Below, piece by piece: positions 42,177 through 52,647 of a stretch of 64,000 nt of DNA (positions within the stretch are counted from its first letter, which is position 1; each line of letters opens with the position of its first letter). This DNA is from Flavobacterium sp. CG_23.5 (GTDB lineage Bacteria; Bacteroidota; Bacteroidia; Flavobacteriales; Flavobacteriaceae). Made by a program: the position numbers and the translations under genes. The stretch is from NCBI RefSeq assembly GCF_017875765.1, contig NZ_JAGGNA010000001.1:2383001-2447000 (forward strand), read 5' to 3'. The notes beneath the pieces are model-generated. The model made no database searches and was not told the DNA's origin. It saw nothing but the letters and a program-made list of their open reading frames with translations.

Positions 42177-44987
42177 ATGAGAATGTATTTACTTTTTTTG
42201 TCATTGTTTTTTTGTAGCCTAACATTTGCTCAAAATACAATTTCAGGTATTGTTACAGATAGTAACAATCAACCTATTCCTGGGGCCAACATAAAAATTG
42301 TTGGTGAAACCGCTAGTACAATTACTGGTGTCGATGGTGCGTTTACTTTACAATCATCAAAAAAACCTCCTTATGCTATCAATGTCACTAGTGTGGGGTA
42401 TGGATCGCAAAAAGTAACCGTTTCATCGAATAACCAGAAAGTATCGGTTAAACTTGTTGACGAAGAAACTAAATTAAATGAAATAGTGGTTTCGGCTTCA
42501 AGAACTCCTGAGCGAGTTTTAGAATCGCCAGTAACTATTGAAAGAATGGGTATCGCTGAGATTAAAAAGACAGCTTCTCCTTCCTTTTATGATGGTTTAG
42601 AAAATTTGAAAGAGGTACAAATGAACACCAGTAGTTTGTCTTTCAAATCTATTAATACTCGTGGATTCGCTACTGTTGCGAATACTCGTTTTATGCAATT
42701 AGTTGATGGAATGGACAATTCTTCTCCACTGTTAAACTTTGTGTTAGGAAACTTGATTGGAGTTTCAGAAATTGATGTTCAAAGTGTGGAGCTATTGCCA
42801 GGTGCATCTTCGGCTTTGTATGGCGCAAATGCATTCAATGGTATTTTATTTATGAATAGTAAAAGTCCATTTACTAGTCAGGGAATTACGGCTTATGCAA
42901 AGTATGGTAAAACTAGCCAAGAAGCAGCAGGAACAAATGATTTTGTTGATTATGGCGTAAGAGTTGCGCATGCATTTGCTCCTTGGTTCGCTGGGAAAGC
43001 AAACTTTACTTACATGCACGGAACAGATTGGTTTGCAACAAACTATAATGATAAAACTGTTCAAGGAAGGGATAGAAGTAACCCAAATTATGATGGGATA
43101 AATGTTTATGGCGATGAAGTATCTACAAACATTAAGGGAGTTGGGCAATCTTTGGCTTCTTTAGGTTTAATACCAGCTGGAGCTGTAAATTTATTACCTA
43201 ACTATAACGTAAGTAGAACGGGATATAATGAAGTGAATTTGACGGATAATAAAGCTAGTAATACAAAAATTGACTTCTCGCTTCATTTCAAGCCTTTTGT
43301 AAATGATTTCGAAATTATTTGGCAAAGTAAATTTGGTTTTGGAAACGCAGTTTATCAAGGTGCCAACAGATATTACCTGAACAATTTTTTTATGCAACAG
43401 CATAAATTAGAAATTAAAGGAAAGAACTTTTTCGTTAGAGGCTATACAACAAACGAAGATGGCGGAAAATCGTATGACATGCTTTTTACTGGTATCAACA
43501 TTAACAGAGCATGGAAAGATGACAAAACATGGTTTGGTCAATATGCGGGTCAATACATTTCATCTACATTAGGAGGAGCAACTCCAGAGCAAGCACATAT
43601 TGCTGCTAGAAATGTAGCTGATACTGGTAGATTGATTCCGGGAACTCCAGGATTTACATCGGCATTTAATAAAGTGATTGATGAAGAAAGTGTACTTTCG
43701 GGTTCGAAATTGGTTGATAATTCTAAAATATACCATTCAGATGTGAATTATAATTTTAGAGATCTTATAAAATTTGCTGAAATTCAAGTTGGAGGTTCAT
43801 TTAGAGAATATGAATTGAATTCTCATGGAAGAATTTATACTGATGCCAATGGTCCTATACATTACAATGACTATGGAGCATATACTCAAATAACAAAAAA
43901 ATTATTGGATGACAGATTGAAATTTACAGGTTCTGTTCGTTACGATAAATCAAAAAATTTCGACGGTAATATTTCGCCAAGAGTATCATTTGTGTATTCA
44001 GGAGGAGAAAGAAAAAATCATAATTTCAGAGCATCTTATCAAACTGGTTTCAGAAATCCTTCAACTCAAGATCAATACATTGGATTTAATGTAGGGAGTG
44101 CAATATTATTAGGATCAGCTCCTGATAATTTAACTCGATATACTGAAGTTTTGCCTGTTTCTACTGCTGTTGGGCAGGCTTTTGCAGGAGGAACTTCCGT
44201 AACAATAAATGGTTTGAATGCTTACAATAACTCCTATACGGCTACATCAGTTGGCGCTTTTTCAGCCACTGGAAACGCTTCGGTTTTAAGAAAAACAAAC
44301 ATTGACTATGTTAAACCAGAGCAAGTAAAAGCATTTGAATTAGGATACCGTTCTTTTATTGATGGTTTTTCAGTTGATTTGAACGGCTATTATAACATTT
44401 ATAATGATTTTATTGGAAATTTAAATGTAGTAGCCCCTTTATATGGTACAGCACAAGATTCTCCAAGTATGACTCCTAGTGCTGATCCTGGCTTTCAAAC
44501 TGTACATGCACTTTCTACTGGAAATTTTAGAGCTTTTCAACTATATACAAATACTAACCTAGAAATTAAATCTCTTGGTTTTGGTGTTGGGCTTTCTAAA
44601 AAAGTATATAAAGATTTTGAAGTAGGTGTGAATTATAATTTTGCTGAATTTAAATTTGATCAAGAAAAAGATCCAAGTTTTGAAGCAGGTTTCAACACTC
44701 CAAAACATAGAGTAAAAGCGTCATTCGGAAACGAAAAATTATTTGACAACTTTGGATTTAATGTAAGCGGAAGATGGAATAGCGAATATTTATGGCAATC
44801 TACAATGGTTGATGGTATGATAGCTGCTGCAACGGTTATTGATGCTCAAATCAATTATAATATTTTAAAATTGAAATCAACAATTAAGTTAGGAGCTTCA
44901 AACATTGGTGGTAAAGAGTATACTCAAGTATTAGGAGCTGGATTAATTGGACAGCAATTTTTTGCTTCTTGGACTATCAACCCTTAA
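42177..44987 (+). CDS. TonB-dependent receptor with carboxypeptidase-like N-terminus
   Basis: A 936-residue outer-membrane receptor. It has a signal peptide (cleavage near T-F-A-Q-N), then a CarboxypepD-regulatory-like domain (I-S-G-I-V-T-D-S-N, residues 22-95), a plug with V-V-S-A-S-R-T-P-E-R and L-P-G-A-S-S-A-L-Y-G-A-N-A-F-N-G, and a beta-barrel to the end. No SusD homolog follows, so it is not a typical polysaccharide utilisation pair. A GDSL lipoprotein gene lies 34 bases downstream. The substrate is unknown; a lipid or ester is a guess from that partner. Confidence 0.92.
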   Translation: MRMYLLFLSLFFCSLTFAQNTISGIVTDSNNQPIPGANIKIVGETASTITGVDGAFTLQSSKKPPYAINVTSVGYGSQKVTVSSNNQKVSVKLVDEETKLNEIVVSASRTPERVLESPVTIERMGIAEIKKTASPSFYDGLENLKEVQMNTSSLSFKSINTRGFATVANTRFMQLVDGMDNSSPLLNFVLGNLIGVSEIDVQSVELLPGASSALYGANAFNGILFMNSKSPFTSQGITAYAKYGKTSQEAAGTNDFVDYGVRVAHAFAPWFAGKANFTYMHGTDWFATNYNDKTVQGRDRSNPNYDGINVYGDEVSTNIKGVGQSLASLGLIPAGAVNLLPNYNVSRTGYNEVNLTDNKASNTKIDFSLHFKPFVNDFEIIWQSKFGFGNAVYQGANRYYLNNFFMQQHKLEIKGKNFFVRGYTTNEDGGKSYDMLFTGININRAWKDDKTWFGQYAGQYISSTLGGATPEQAHIAARNVADTGRLIPGTPGFTSAFNKVIDEESVLSGSKLVDNSKIYHSDVNYNFRDLIKFAEIQVGGSFREYELNSHGRIYTDANGPIHYNDYGAYTQITKKLLDDRLKFTGSVRYDKSKNFDGNISPRVSFVYSGGERKNHNFRASYQTGFRNPSTQDQYIGFNVGSAILLGSAPDNLTRYTEVLPVSTAVGQAFAGGTSVTINGLNAYNNSYTATSVGAFSATGNASVLRKTNIDYVKPEQVKAFELGYRSFIDGFSVDLNGYYNIYNDFIGNLNVVAPLYGTAQDSPSMTPSADPGFQTVHALSTGNFRAFQLYTNTNLEIKSLGFGVGLSKKVYKDFEVGVNYNFAEFKFDQEKDPSFEAGFNTPKHRVKASFGNEKLFDNFGFNVSGRWNSEYLWQSTMVDGMIAAATVIDAQINYNILKLKSTIKLGASNIGGKEYTQVLGAGLIGQQFFASWTINP

Positions 44988-45021
44988 TAAATAGAGTCAT
45001 TAATAAAAAACACATATAACG

Positions 45022-46581
45022 ATGATAAAAAATTTCAAATGGCTACTATTAGTTTCTTTAAGCTTTGTAGCATGTAATAATGATGAAAACATGGCGCCTG
45101 CAGAGGTAGCTGTAACATCCGGTACAGCAAGTTTTACTAAATATGTTGCATTAGGAGATTCATTTGCTGCGGGATACAGCGATGGAGCACTCTTTATCAA
45201 AGGGCAACAAGGCTCTTATGCTAATATATTGTCGCAACAATTTGCATTGGCAGGAGGAGGAGACTTTAAAACTCCTCTTACGTCGGATAATAAAGGAGGG
45301 TTGCTTCTTGGCGGGAATGTAATTGCAGGAACACGCTTGTATTTTAATGGTGTTGGACCAGTTGCTGTTAGCGGTACTCCAACAACTGAAGTAACAACAC
45401 GCATTACGGGACCTTTTAATAATTTAGGAGTTCCAGGCGCAAAAAGTTATCATTTAGTAGCGCCAGGTTATGGAAATGTTGCTGGTGTGGCGACTGGTGC
45501 TGCAAATCCATATTTTGCTAGATTTGCAACAACTTCCGGGACAACAGTCCTTGCGGATGCTTTGGTGCAAGCTCCTACTTTCTTTTCCTTGTGGATCGGT
45601 GGGAATGATGTTTTGGGTTATGCTACCTCAGGAGGTATTGGTGTAAATCAAACGGGAAATTTGAATCCGGCTACTTATGGAGCAAATGACATCACAGATC
45701 CTAATGTTTTTGCAAGTGTTTACTCGGGAATGGTTACTAATTTAACGGCGAATGGTGCAAAAGGAGTAGTAGCTAATCTTCCTTATGTGAATACTCTTCC
45801 TTACTTTACTACTGTCCCTTTTAATCCTTTAACATCAAAAGTTTTAGGTGGTGGTAGTATTGCTGTTGGAGATGCAACTATAAATGCGCTTAATGCACAA
45901 CTATACGGGCCATTGAAAGCTGCCTTAACCGCTTTTGGTGCCGGTACTAGAATTAATTTACTTTCAACAACTGCTGCGAATCCTTTGTTGATTAAAGATG
46001 AATCATTAACTAATTTATCAGCCCAATTGACTGCTGCTTTTACTCCTTCCCTTGGAGCTCAAACAGCAGCGTTTTACGGAGCGGTTTTCGGTCAAGCTAG
46101 ACAAGCTACCGCTACTGACTTAGTGGTTTTGCCAGCACAATCTGCAATTGGTGCTGCTCCAACTGCTACTGATTCAGGAGTGGGTTTTGCGCCGCCATCT
46201 CCGTTAAATAAATTTGGAATTACTTTCCCGCTTCAAGACAAACATGTTTTAATACCAACTGAGGTTGCGGAAATAAAAGTAGCGACGGATGCGTATAATG
46301 TAACTATAAAAGCAATTGCAGATGCAAAAGGATTGGCTTTCGTAGACACAAAAACAATCATGACGCAATTGTCAACTGTTGGAATAGTTAGTAACAGTTT
46401 TACTTTGACTTCTACCTACGTTACTGGAGGATCATTTTCACTTGACGGGGTACATCCTAGTCCAAGAGGATATGCTTTAATTGCAAATGCTTTTAGTGCT
46501 GCCATTAATGCCAAATATTCTTCAACATTACCAAAAGTGGATTTAGGGTTATACGCAATATTATATCCTGCTTCTTTATAA
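45022..46581 (+). CDS. SGNH/GDSL hydrolase lipoprotein
   Basis: A 519-residue lipoprotein with a lipobox cysteine at residue 18 (V-A-C-N). The SGNH blocks are visible: block I G-D-S-F-A-A-G with Ser47, block III as G-G-N-D-V near residue 195, and block V S-L-D-G-V-H-P-S near 480 with the catalytic Asp and His. It should hydrolyse esters at the cell surface. It is cotranscribable with the TonB receptor upstream and has a terminator just after. Confidence 0.9.
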   Translation: MIKNFKWLLLVSLSFVACNNDENMAPAEVAVTSGTASFTKYVALGDSFAAGYSDGALFIKGQQGSYANILSQQFALAGGGDFKTPLTSDNKGGLLLGGNVIAGTRLYFNGVGPVAVSGTPTTEVTTRITGPFNNLGVPGAKSYHLVAPGYGNVAGVATGAANPYFARFATTSGTTVLADALVQAPTFFSLWIGGNDVLGYATSGGIGVNQTGNLNPATYGANDITDPNVFASVYSGMVTNLTANGAKGVVANLPYVNTLPYFTTVPFNPLTSKVLGGGSIAVGDATINALNAQLYGPLKAALTAFGAGTRINLLSTTAANPLLIKDESLTNLSAQLTAAFTPSLGAQTAAFYGAVFGQARQATATDLVVLPAQSAIGAAPTATDSGVGFAPPSPLNKFGITFPLQDKHVLIPTEVAEIKVATDAYNVTIKAIADAKGLAFVDTKTIMTQLSTVGIVSNSFTLTSTYVTGGSFSLDGVHPSPRGYALIANAFSAAINAKYSSTLPKVDLGLYAILYPASL

Positions 46582-46604
46582 AAAAAGCTTTGTTAAATTA
46601 AATG

Positions 46605-46637
46605 AAACCACCCGTTTTTAAAACGTGGTGGTTTTTT
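46605..46637 (+). terminator. Terminator of the receptor/GDSL unit
   Basis: AAACCACC...GTTTT pairs with AAAAC..GGTGGTTT with one bulged base, then a T-run. It begins 23 bases past the stop at 46581. Confidence 0.8.
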
Positions 46638-46727
46638 ATTTTTAGTGTTGATTCGTTGCTTTTATTTGTTTCGAATAGGTTTTTAAACAATCCTTTAATT
46701 TTTTCATGTTTTTTATAGCAAAAGGTG

Positions 46728-46757
46728 TTGATTTTTTATTTTAAAAAATTATCTTTG
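46728..46757 (+). promoter_or_regulatory. Promoter of atpD-atpC
   Basis: TTG at 46728-46730, exactly 19 bases, then TATCTTTG at 46750-46757: the best Bacteroidetes promoter match in the window. It leaves a leader of about 75 bases before the atpD ATG at 46842. Confidence 0.75.
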
Positions 46758-46838
46758 CAAACTGAAAAAAGCGTCTAATCGATAAGTTTCGATTGGTTAT
46801 ATTTCATAAACCTAAATAGCTATTTAATAAATACATAA

Positions 46839-48353
<1,515 letters not shown>

Positions 48354-48361
48354 AAATTATA

Positions 48362-48412
48362 AGTTATGAGTTATGAGTTATTTCAATTTTTGAAAACTCA
48401 TAACTCATAATT
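48362..48412. repeat. GTTATGAG inverted repeat between atpD and atpC
   Basis: AGTTATGAGTTATGAGT (48362-48378) pairs with ACTCATAACTCATAATT (48396-48412) with one mismatch. A further CTCATAATT overlaps the run into the atpC start. The hairpin lies inside the atpDC transcript and could set the ratio of the two products. Confidence 0.7.
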
Positions 48413-48426
48413 CAAAACTCATAATT

Positions 48427-48708
48427 ATGTTATTAGAAATAGTATCACCAGAAGCAAAATTATTTTCAGGAGAAGTAACTTCAGTTACCTTACCTGGGAT
48501 CGACGGAAGTTTCCAAATATTGAATCATCATGCTCCAATTGTTTCTATATTAGGAAAAGGAGTAGTTAAAATTGCAGCTTCAAGCTTTCATTTTGGCAAA
48601 GATGTAGCTAGTAAGTTTACTAAAATAGATGAGCAAAATTACACACTGGCTATTGTTTCAGGAACAATTGAAATGAAAGACAATAAAGTTATTATTTTAG
48701 CCGACTAA
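48427..48708 (+). CDS. atpC: ATP synthase subunit epsilon, short form
   Basis: A 93-residue protein that holds the N-terminal beta-sandwich of subunit epsilon: V-S-P-E-A-K-L-F-S-G near the start, L-P-G-I-D-G-S-F-Q-I-L near residue 23 and N-H-H-A-P-I-V-S. The C-terminal two-helix domain, which can inhibit ATPase in E. coli (about 139 residues), is missing. This short form is usual in Bacteroidetes. It is cotranscribed with atpD. Confidence 0.93.
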   Translation: MLLEIVSPEAKLFSGEVTSVTLPGIDGSFQILNHHAPIVSILGKGVVKIAASSFHFGKDVASKFTKIDEQNYTLAIVSGTIEMKDNKVIILAD

Positions 48709-48731
48709 AATAATTTCGATAATTTAAATTT

Positions 48732-48761
48732 AAAGCCTAACGTTACTGTTGGGCTTTTTTT
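48732..48761. terminator. Terminator shared by atpC and the GNAT gene
   Basis: AAAGCCTAAC (48732-48741) pairs with GTTGGGCTTT around a 6-base loop with one G-T wobble, followed by T's. It overlaps the stop of the converging GNAT gene by two bases. Confidence 0.75.
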
Positions 48762-49302
48762 ATGTCCAATCCCAAAGCATAATATTCCAAATAACACCTT
48801 CTTCTTCATAACTTTCTATCGTTTTGAAACCTATAGATTCATGGGCTTTCATGGAGCGTTGATTTATCTCGGCAACTTCTGTGATTAAATAATCAAATTC
48901 ATGTTGAAGTTGCGTTCTGTAAAAGTCATATAATCCTCGAAATATTCCTTGTTTCCTATAGTTTTTATCTACGCAAACTTGTCCCATTATTACGTATGAT
49001 TTGTCACTTGGTAATAAAGAATCAATTCTTTCAAACATTGGAATAAGAACTGGAATTTCATTTCTAAAACTGGAAAGCATAACTAATGCGAAACCCACCA
49101 CTTTCTCCTCTTCTTTGGCAATAATATGAGCGCAAGCAGTATTCATTTGTTCTAATAATGCAACGGTATGTTGAACGGTAACAAATCCTTCTCGTAGCTT
49201 TTCTTCGGTAGTGATAATCTGCGAGCTGTTGTTTAATTGTAAACTTCTGATTTGTTGCAACTCGTTTAGATTTGCGGCTCTTTTATAAATTATAGATTTC
49301 AT
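48760..49302 (-). CDS. GNAT family acetyltransferase
   Basis: A 180-residue acetyltransferase. The acetyl-CoA loop reads V-D-K-N-Y-R-K-Q-G-I-F-R-G near residue 112 (pattern R-x-x-G-x-x/G). The downstream N-Q-R-S-M-K-A-H-E-S-I-G-F region is also typical. The last strand ends in I-M-L-W-D-W. The substrate cannot be read. It converges on atpC. Confidence 0.88.
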   Translation of the reverse strand: MKSIIYKRAANLNELQQIRSLQLNNSSQIITTEEKLREGFVTVQHTVALLEQMNTACAHIIAKEEEKVVGFALVMLSSFRNEIPVLIPMFERIDSLLPSDKSYVIMGQVCVDKNYRKQGIFRGLYDFYRTQLQHEFDYLITEVAEINQRSMKAHESIGFKTIESYEEEGVIWNIMLWDWT

Positions 49303-49357
49303 ACTAGTTAATTTTCGTCAGATTGCAATATTGAAAATACTAAAAAATGCAATTTTT

Positions 49358-49780
49358 TTAGTCTCTTTCCATTTTTAAATTGGTTTCAGCATAATAATTT
49401 TCATTGTATTTTCCTGCAACTACGAGCGCTCCAGAAATTAAAACGAGATTTTTGATGATATACTGTCCAATCAAAGTGGGGCAAAAAGGAAAGGTGTCAA
49501 AACAAATTGTTTTTAAAATAAAGATTGGAAAAAGAGTAACTGTCATATGTAGCAATAGCAATACAATAGCATAGGGGATGAATTTTTTTATGAGTAAACC
49601 AAGTCCGATTATTACTTCACACACCCCAAGTATTGGAATAAATATTTCTGGTCGAAACCAATAGACGGTTTGTTCGACAAGTTCACCGGCAGGACTCATT
49701 CCGAAGATTTTTAGACCGCCAAACCAGATGTAAACTACTGCCAGTGCGATGCGCATAAAATTTACGCTGTGCTTTTCCAT
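49358..49780 (-). CDS. DoxX/MauE-like membrane protein
   Basis: A 140-residue, four-helix membrane protein. Landmarks are V-Y-I-W-F-G-G-L-K-I-F-G near residue 16, a second segment with G-V-C-E-V-I-I-G-L-G-L-L-I near 50, and a final helix I-I-K-N-L-V-L-I-S-G. This is the DoxX layout, seen in proteins linked to oxidation or quinone chemistry. The Cys pair T-I-C-F...F-C-P in the third loop is worth noting. The start at M-E-K-H-S was chosen; upstream Mets at 49825 and 49948 are less likely. Confidence 0.75.
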   Translation of the reverse strand: MEKHSVNFMRIALAVVYIWFGGLKIFGMSPAGELVEQTVYWFRPEIFIPILGVCEVIIGLGLLIKKFIPYAIVLLLLHMTVTLFPIFILKTICFDTFPFCPTLIGQYIIKNLVLISGALVVAGKYNENYYAETNLKMERD

Positions 49781-49888
49781 TTTTTTACTAAATAGAAAAT
49801 ATAGAGAATGGAAAGAAATTTTCATATTAAATTTTTTATCAAAAATGAAAGTAGTTATTGTATTTAATAATTGACATTTTTTAAATAG

Positions 49889-49923
49889 TAAACCTAACAG
49901 GTTTCCAACGTCTGTTAGGTTTA
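49889..49923. repeat. AAACCTAACAG inverted repeat
   Basis: TAAACCTAACAG (49889-49900) and CTGTTAGGTTTA (49912-49923) are perfect complements around an 11-base centre. It lies upstream of the DoxX-like gene and would be transcribed into its leader or spacer. Confidence 0.75.
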
Positions 49924-50105
49924 TTGTTGATAAATTAAAACAAACCATTTGAACAAATTATCAACGTATTAATTAACTTTATTCCGTATCGTATTTCGTC
50001 GCCGTGACAGAAACTAGACTATTTTAATGCAATTACTTGAAATTTAGTATTGTAATATTTTTGCCTTTGTCTTTTTGGATTAATTGAAAGAATTCAGTAA
50101 TTAAT

Positions 50106-51521
50106 TTATATTTTTGGATGCATTGTAACTTTCATTTTTTTAGCTAAACTAAATCGATACGTGTATCCAAAATTTAGAGAATAATCAGCAAAAGCGGCAT
50201 CACCTTGTACATGAACATATTTAGCTGGGTCCGTGATTACGGAATTTTGTAAATCCTGGCTTGCAATATCTGCAGCACTTTGAACGCGGTTTTTAACAAC
50301 ATTGTAAGGAATGAACAAACTGAAACCATGATTGCCTAATCGATATGAAAAACCATATTCAACGGCAATTACATATCCGGGACGGCGATAAGCCACTTGT
50401 CCTCCAAATGCATCGTAAGCAGGAATTCCTTCAAAACGACCTGCTAACGAAACGGTTAAGTTCTGTTGCTTATCTACTGTGGTCATTAATCCTGCACGGC
50501 CAAAATACTGATCTGGAGAAGCATAAATATTATAGCCATTTAAAACCCCAAGTGTATTTCCGTTTTTATCCTTAACAACTGTTGGAGCCGATTTAAAACT
50601 GCCATTGGATTCTCGTGGATTAAATAAATAATACCCATTTGCAAATCCATATAAAGAGCCTGTTAATTTTCGGAATGCTTGTAATTCTACTGAGATACCA
50701 ATTCCTCCGTCACCGGGCTGAATGGCTTGGTCCATAACCACATTTTTAGTAGTTCCGTCTGCTTGTGGAGCGTCATCTGTTTTGTCATGATTACCGGTGT
50801 TTAATTTTACACCTAGGCCAACCATTATATTTCCTTTTTCTTTTTTTTTAGGGTCAAAAACCCAGTAATTGACGCTCAATCTAGCATCGGCAATACCTTG
50901 CGCGTATACACTATAACGGAATGTGTTTTTTACAGGCGTTGTTTGCTTTAAGACTTGTGAACGTTCATTGTTTACGTATGGTAATGTGGCGTTTAATTGA
51001 ATGCGGTCCGTTAATCCATAGGAGATGTTTAAATCGACCGCGTGGGAATATATATTTACGGCATTACCACGCTCTTTTCCGTTTTCATCAAAACCGCCAC
51101 CGGTTAACTGGCGTTGCGGTTGTTCTTCCTTCCCAACAAAATGTCTCCATGAGTGAAAATAACGATAATTTACCCCTACTTGGAATTCTCCTTTATCTAA
51201 ATTATAAGAATTAGAGGAGTTCATATTTTGGCCTCCCATTTGGCGAACAGCGACGCAACCCTGGGCGGTTATTTTTTCAGTTTGAAGAGTAATTAAAATG
51301 AATGCTATAAAAATGAATGCCGAATATAATGAGAATGAAGTTTTCAAAGGTTTTGTTTTAATAGTTAAATGGAATGTAAAGAAGGATGACCTCAACTTCT
51401 TCAAGATAGAGAAGGTGATGTGCACAATCAAATTAAGTGAGTTGTAGATCTTACTGTTGTAAAAGGCAGAGCTTTTTTTGGCGCAAGCCGTAAAATGGGA
51501 ATCATGATTTTTACAAGACAA
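50106..51521 (-). CDS. Outer-membrane barrel protein, phenol-degradation MetA/transporter type
   Basis: A beta-barrel protein of the putative phenol MetA-pathway type. Landmarks are G-E-F-Q-V-G-V-N-Y-R-Y-F near the mature start, S-Y-G-L-T-D-R-I-Q-L-N-A-T-L-P-Y typical of these barrels, and a final aromatic strand S-L-N-F-G-Y-T-Y-R-F. A signal peptide ends I-T-A-Q-G at residue 87 of the longest frame. The only upstream in-frame ATG (51521) adds 58 residues of non-signal sequence, so a TTG at 51347 is an attractive start and gives a normal signal peptide. The substrate is unknown. Confidence 0.75.
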   Translation of the reverse strand: MSCKNHDSHFTACAKKSSAFYNSKIYNSLNLIVHITFSILKKLRSSFFTFHLTIKTKPLKTSFSLYSAFIFIAFILITLQTEKITAQGCVAVRQMGGQNMNSSNSYNLDKGEFQVGVNYRYFHSWRHFVGKEEQPQRQLTGGGFDENGKERGNAVNIYSHAVDLNISYGLTDRIQLNATLPYVNNERSQVLKQTTPVKNTFRYSVYAQGIADARLSVNYWVFDPKKKEKGNIMVGLGVKLNTGNHDKTDDAPQADGTTKNVVMDQAIQPGDGGIGISVELQAFRKLTGSLYGFANGYYLFNPRESNGSFKSAPTVVKDKNGNTLGVLNGYNIYASPDQYFGRAGLMTTVDKQQNLTVSLAGRFEGIPAYDAFGGQVAYRRPGYVIAVEYGFSYRLGNHGFSLFIPYNVVKNRVQSAADIASQDLQNSVITDPAKYVHVQGDAAFADYSLNFGYTYRFSLAKKMKVTMHPKI

Positions 51522-51816
51522 ATAGAATTTGAAATATTACTTTTTAAAATCTATTTTAAAGGTATAATCAAAATAAGTCTTGATTTTAAAAGCTAAAGGT
51601 CAATAATCTAATTAAAAATATAAAAATACACTTTCGTTTCCTCCATTAAAATAATGGATTGGGAAATAAACACAAAATATTATTTTGTATTTCTAAAAGT
51701 AAAAATTTCAATAAATTTTTAGAATAAATCGTTTGTTTTAGCTTCACAAAATTCATGAATTATCGTGAATTTGCAGTTTTCTAAAAGTTTTGATTTTGCG
51801 TAAACAATAAGTGGAA
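51522..51816. other. Gene-free, AT-rich gap
   Basis: About 295 bases before the barrel gene (minus strand). No reading frame, tRNA or palindrome longer than about eight bases is apparent to me. It probably contains the promoter of the barrel gene, but I cannot place it. Confidence 0.3.
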
Positions 51817-52356
51817 TTAAGCGACGTCCGGTGGAGTATACGATAAAGAAAGGTATCCGGAATCCAAAGCCTTATTTGGTGTAATGATAAGTGCAATTGA
51901 ATTCAAATCTGTTTTTGCTGAAAAATCGACACAAATCGTGCTGTTCGGGATATAATCTGGAAGAAAAGATTTGAGTAGTTTTTTTGAAGGCCCTTCTTTT
52001 GAAGGTGCGCTATTGAATAATTGATTGTCAACAATTTCTTTTAAATCTTTGCCGATTACGTCGCCGTAAGAATTACGTAAATAATATAAACTCAGTATGT
52101 TGTTTTGAATTCTTTTCTTAAAAATGTGATAGCTTTTGTTATTTATAATTACATTTTCATTTACGTATTCAAAATCGGTGTCTTCAACAAACGAATATAA
52201 AGAGGCATTTAATTGAATTACTTGAAGCTCTGAACTGGGCATTTTTTCCATATTGGATACCCACGTTTGCTCTTTTTGGTAGGCAAACATCGCATAGTAT
52301 CCAAGCACATTGTAAAACAACGTAGCTAATAAGAAAAGTGATGCAATTCGTTTCAT
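51817..52356 (-). CDS. Exported or membrane-anchored hypothetical protein
   Basis: A 179-residue protein with an N-terminal hydrophobic segment (K-R-I-A-S-L-F-L-L-A-T-L-F-Y-N-V-L-G, residues 2-19) that could be a signal or an anchor. The rest is beta-rich and polar (for instance S-L-Y-S-F-V-E-D-T-D-F-E-Y-V) and includes the segment Y-I-P-N-S-T-I-C-V-D-F. No family is recognised. It precedes the barrel gene on the same strand with a 295-base gap, so joint transcription is uncertain. Confidence 0.7.
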   Translation of the reverse strand: MKRIASLFLLATLFYNVLGYYAMFAYQKEQTWVSNMEKMPSSELQVIQLNASLYSFVEDTDFEYVNENVIINNKSYHIFKKRIQNNILSLYYLRNSYGDVIGKDLKEIVDNQLFNSAPSKEGPSKKLLKSFLPDYIPNSTICVDFSAKTDLNSIALIITPNKALDSGYLSLSYTPPDVA

Positions 52357-52512
52357 ATGTGCCGAAAGTAGAAAACTATTTTGTACTCAAATGGGTTTAA
52401 TTGAAAAATTAAGATGATTTTAACATAAGTTTAACAATGGTTAAAATCGAAACCGTTTTCGTAAAAATTTATCAGTATTATTTTGATTACTATTGGTTTG
52501 ATTGTTAATTTT

Positions 52513-52545
52513 TGGAGAATTTTGTTTTTATAAGTGTAATTTTGT
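52513..52545 (+). promoter_or_regulatory. Candidate promoter of the biotin cluster
   Basis: TTG at 52513-52515, 22-base spacer, TAATTTTG at 52538-52545. The first base would lie about 95 bases before the bioF start. A TTTAACAATGGTTAAA dyad just upstream (52430-52445) could be an operator; a link to BirA is a guess. Confidence 0.45.
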
Positions 52546-52647
52546 TTTTAGAATTAAAATGATTCTTTATCGCTGATTATTTGCCAAAATCAGCAAAGAA
52601 TATTGATAAAATTTATAAACCGAAAAAGATGCTTATTTTTGATGCGT

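Noticed and set aside
50106..51521. Reading the 58-residue N-terminal extension of the barrel protein as functional
   Set aside because: The extension comes before a normal signal peptide and looks like leader sequence; the coordinate is kept only because no other ATG is in frame.
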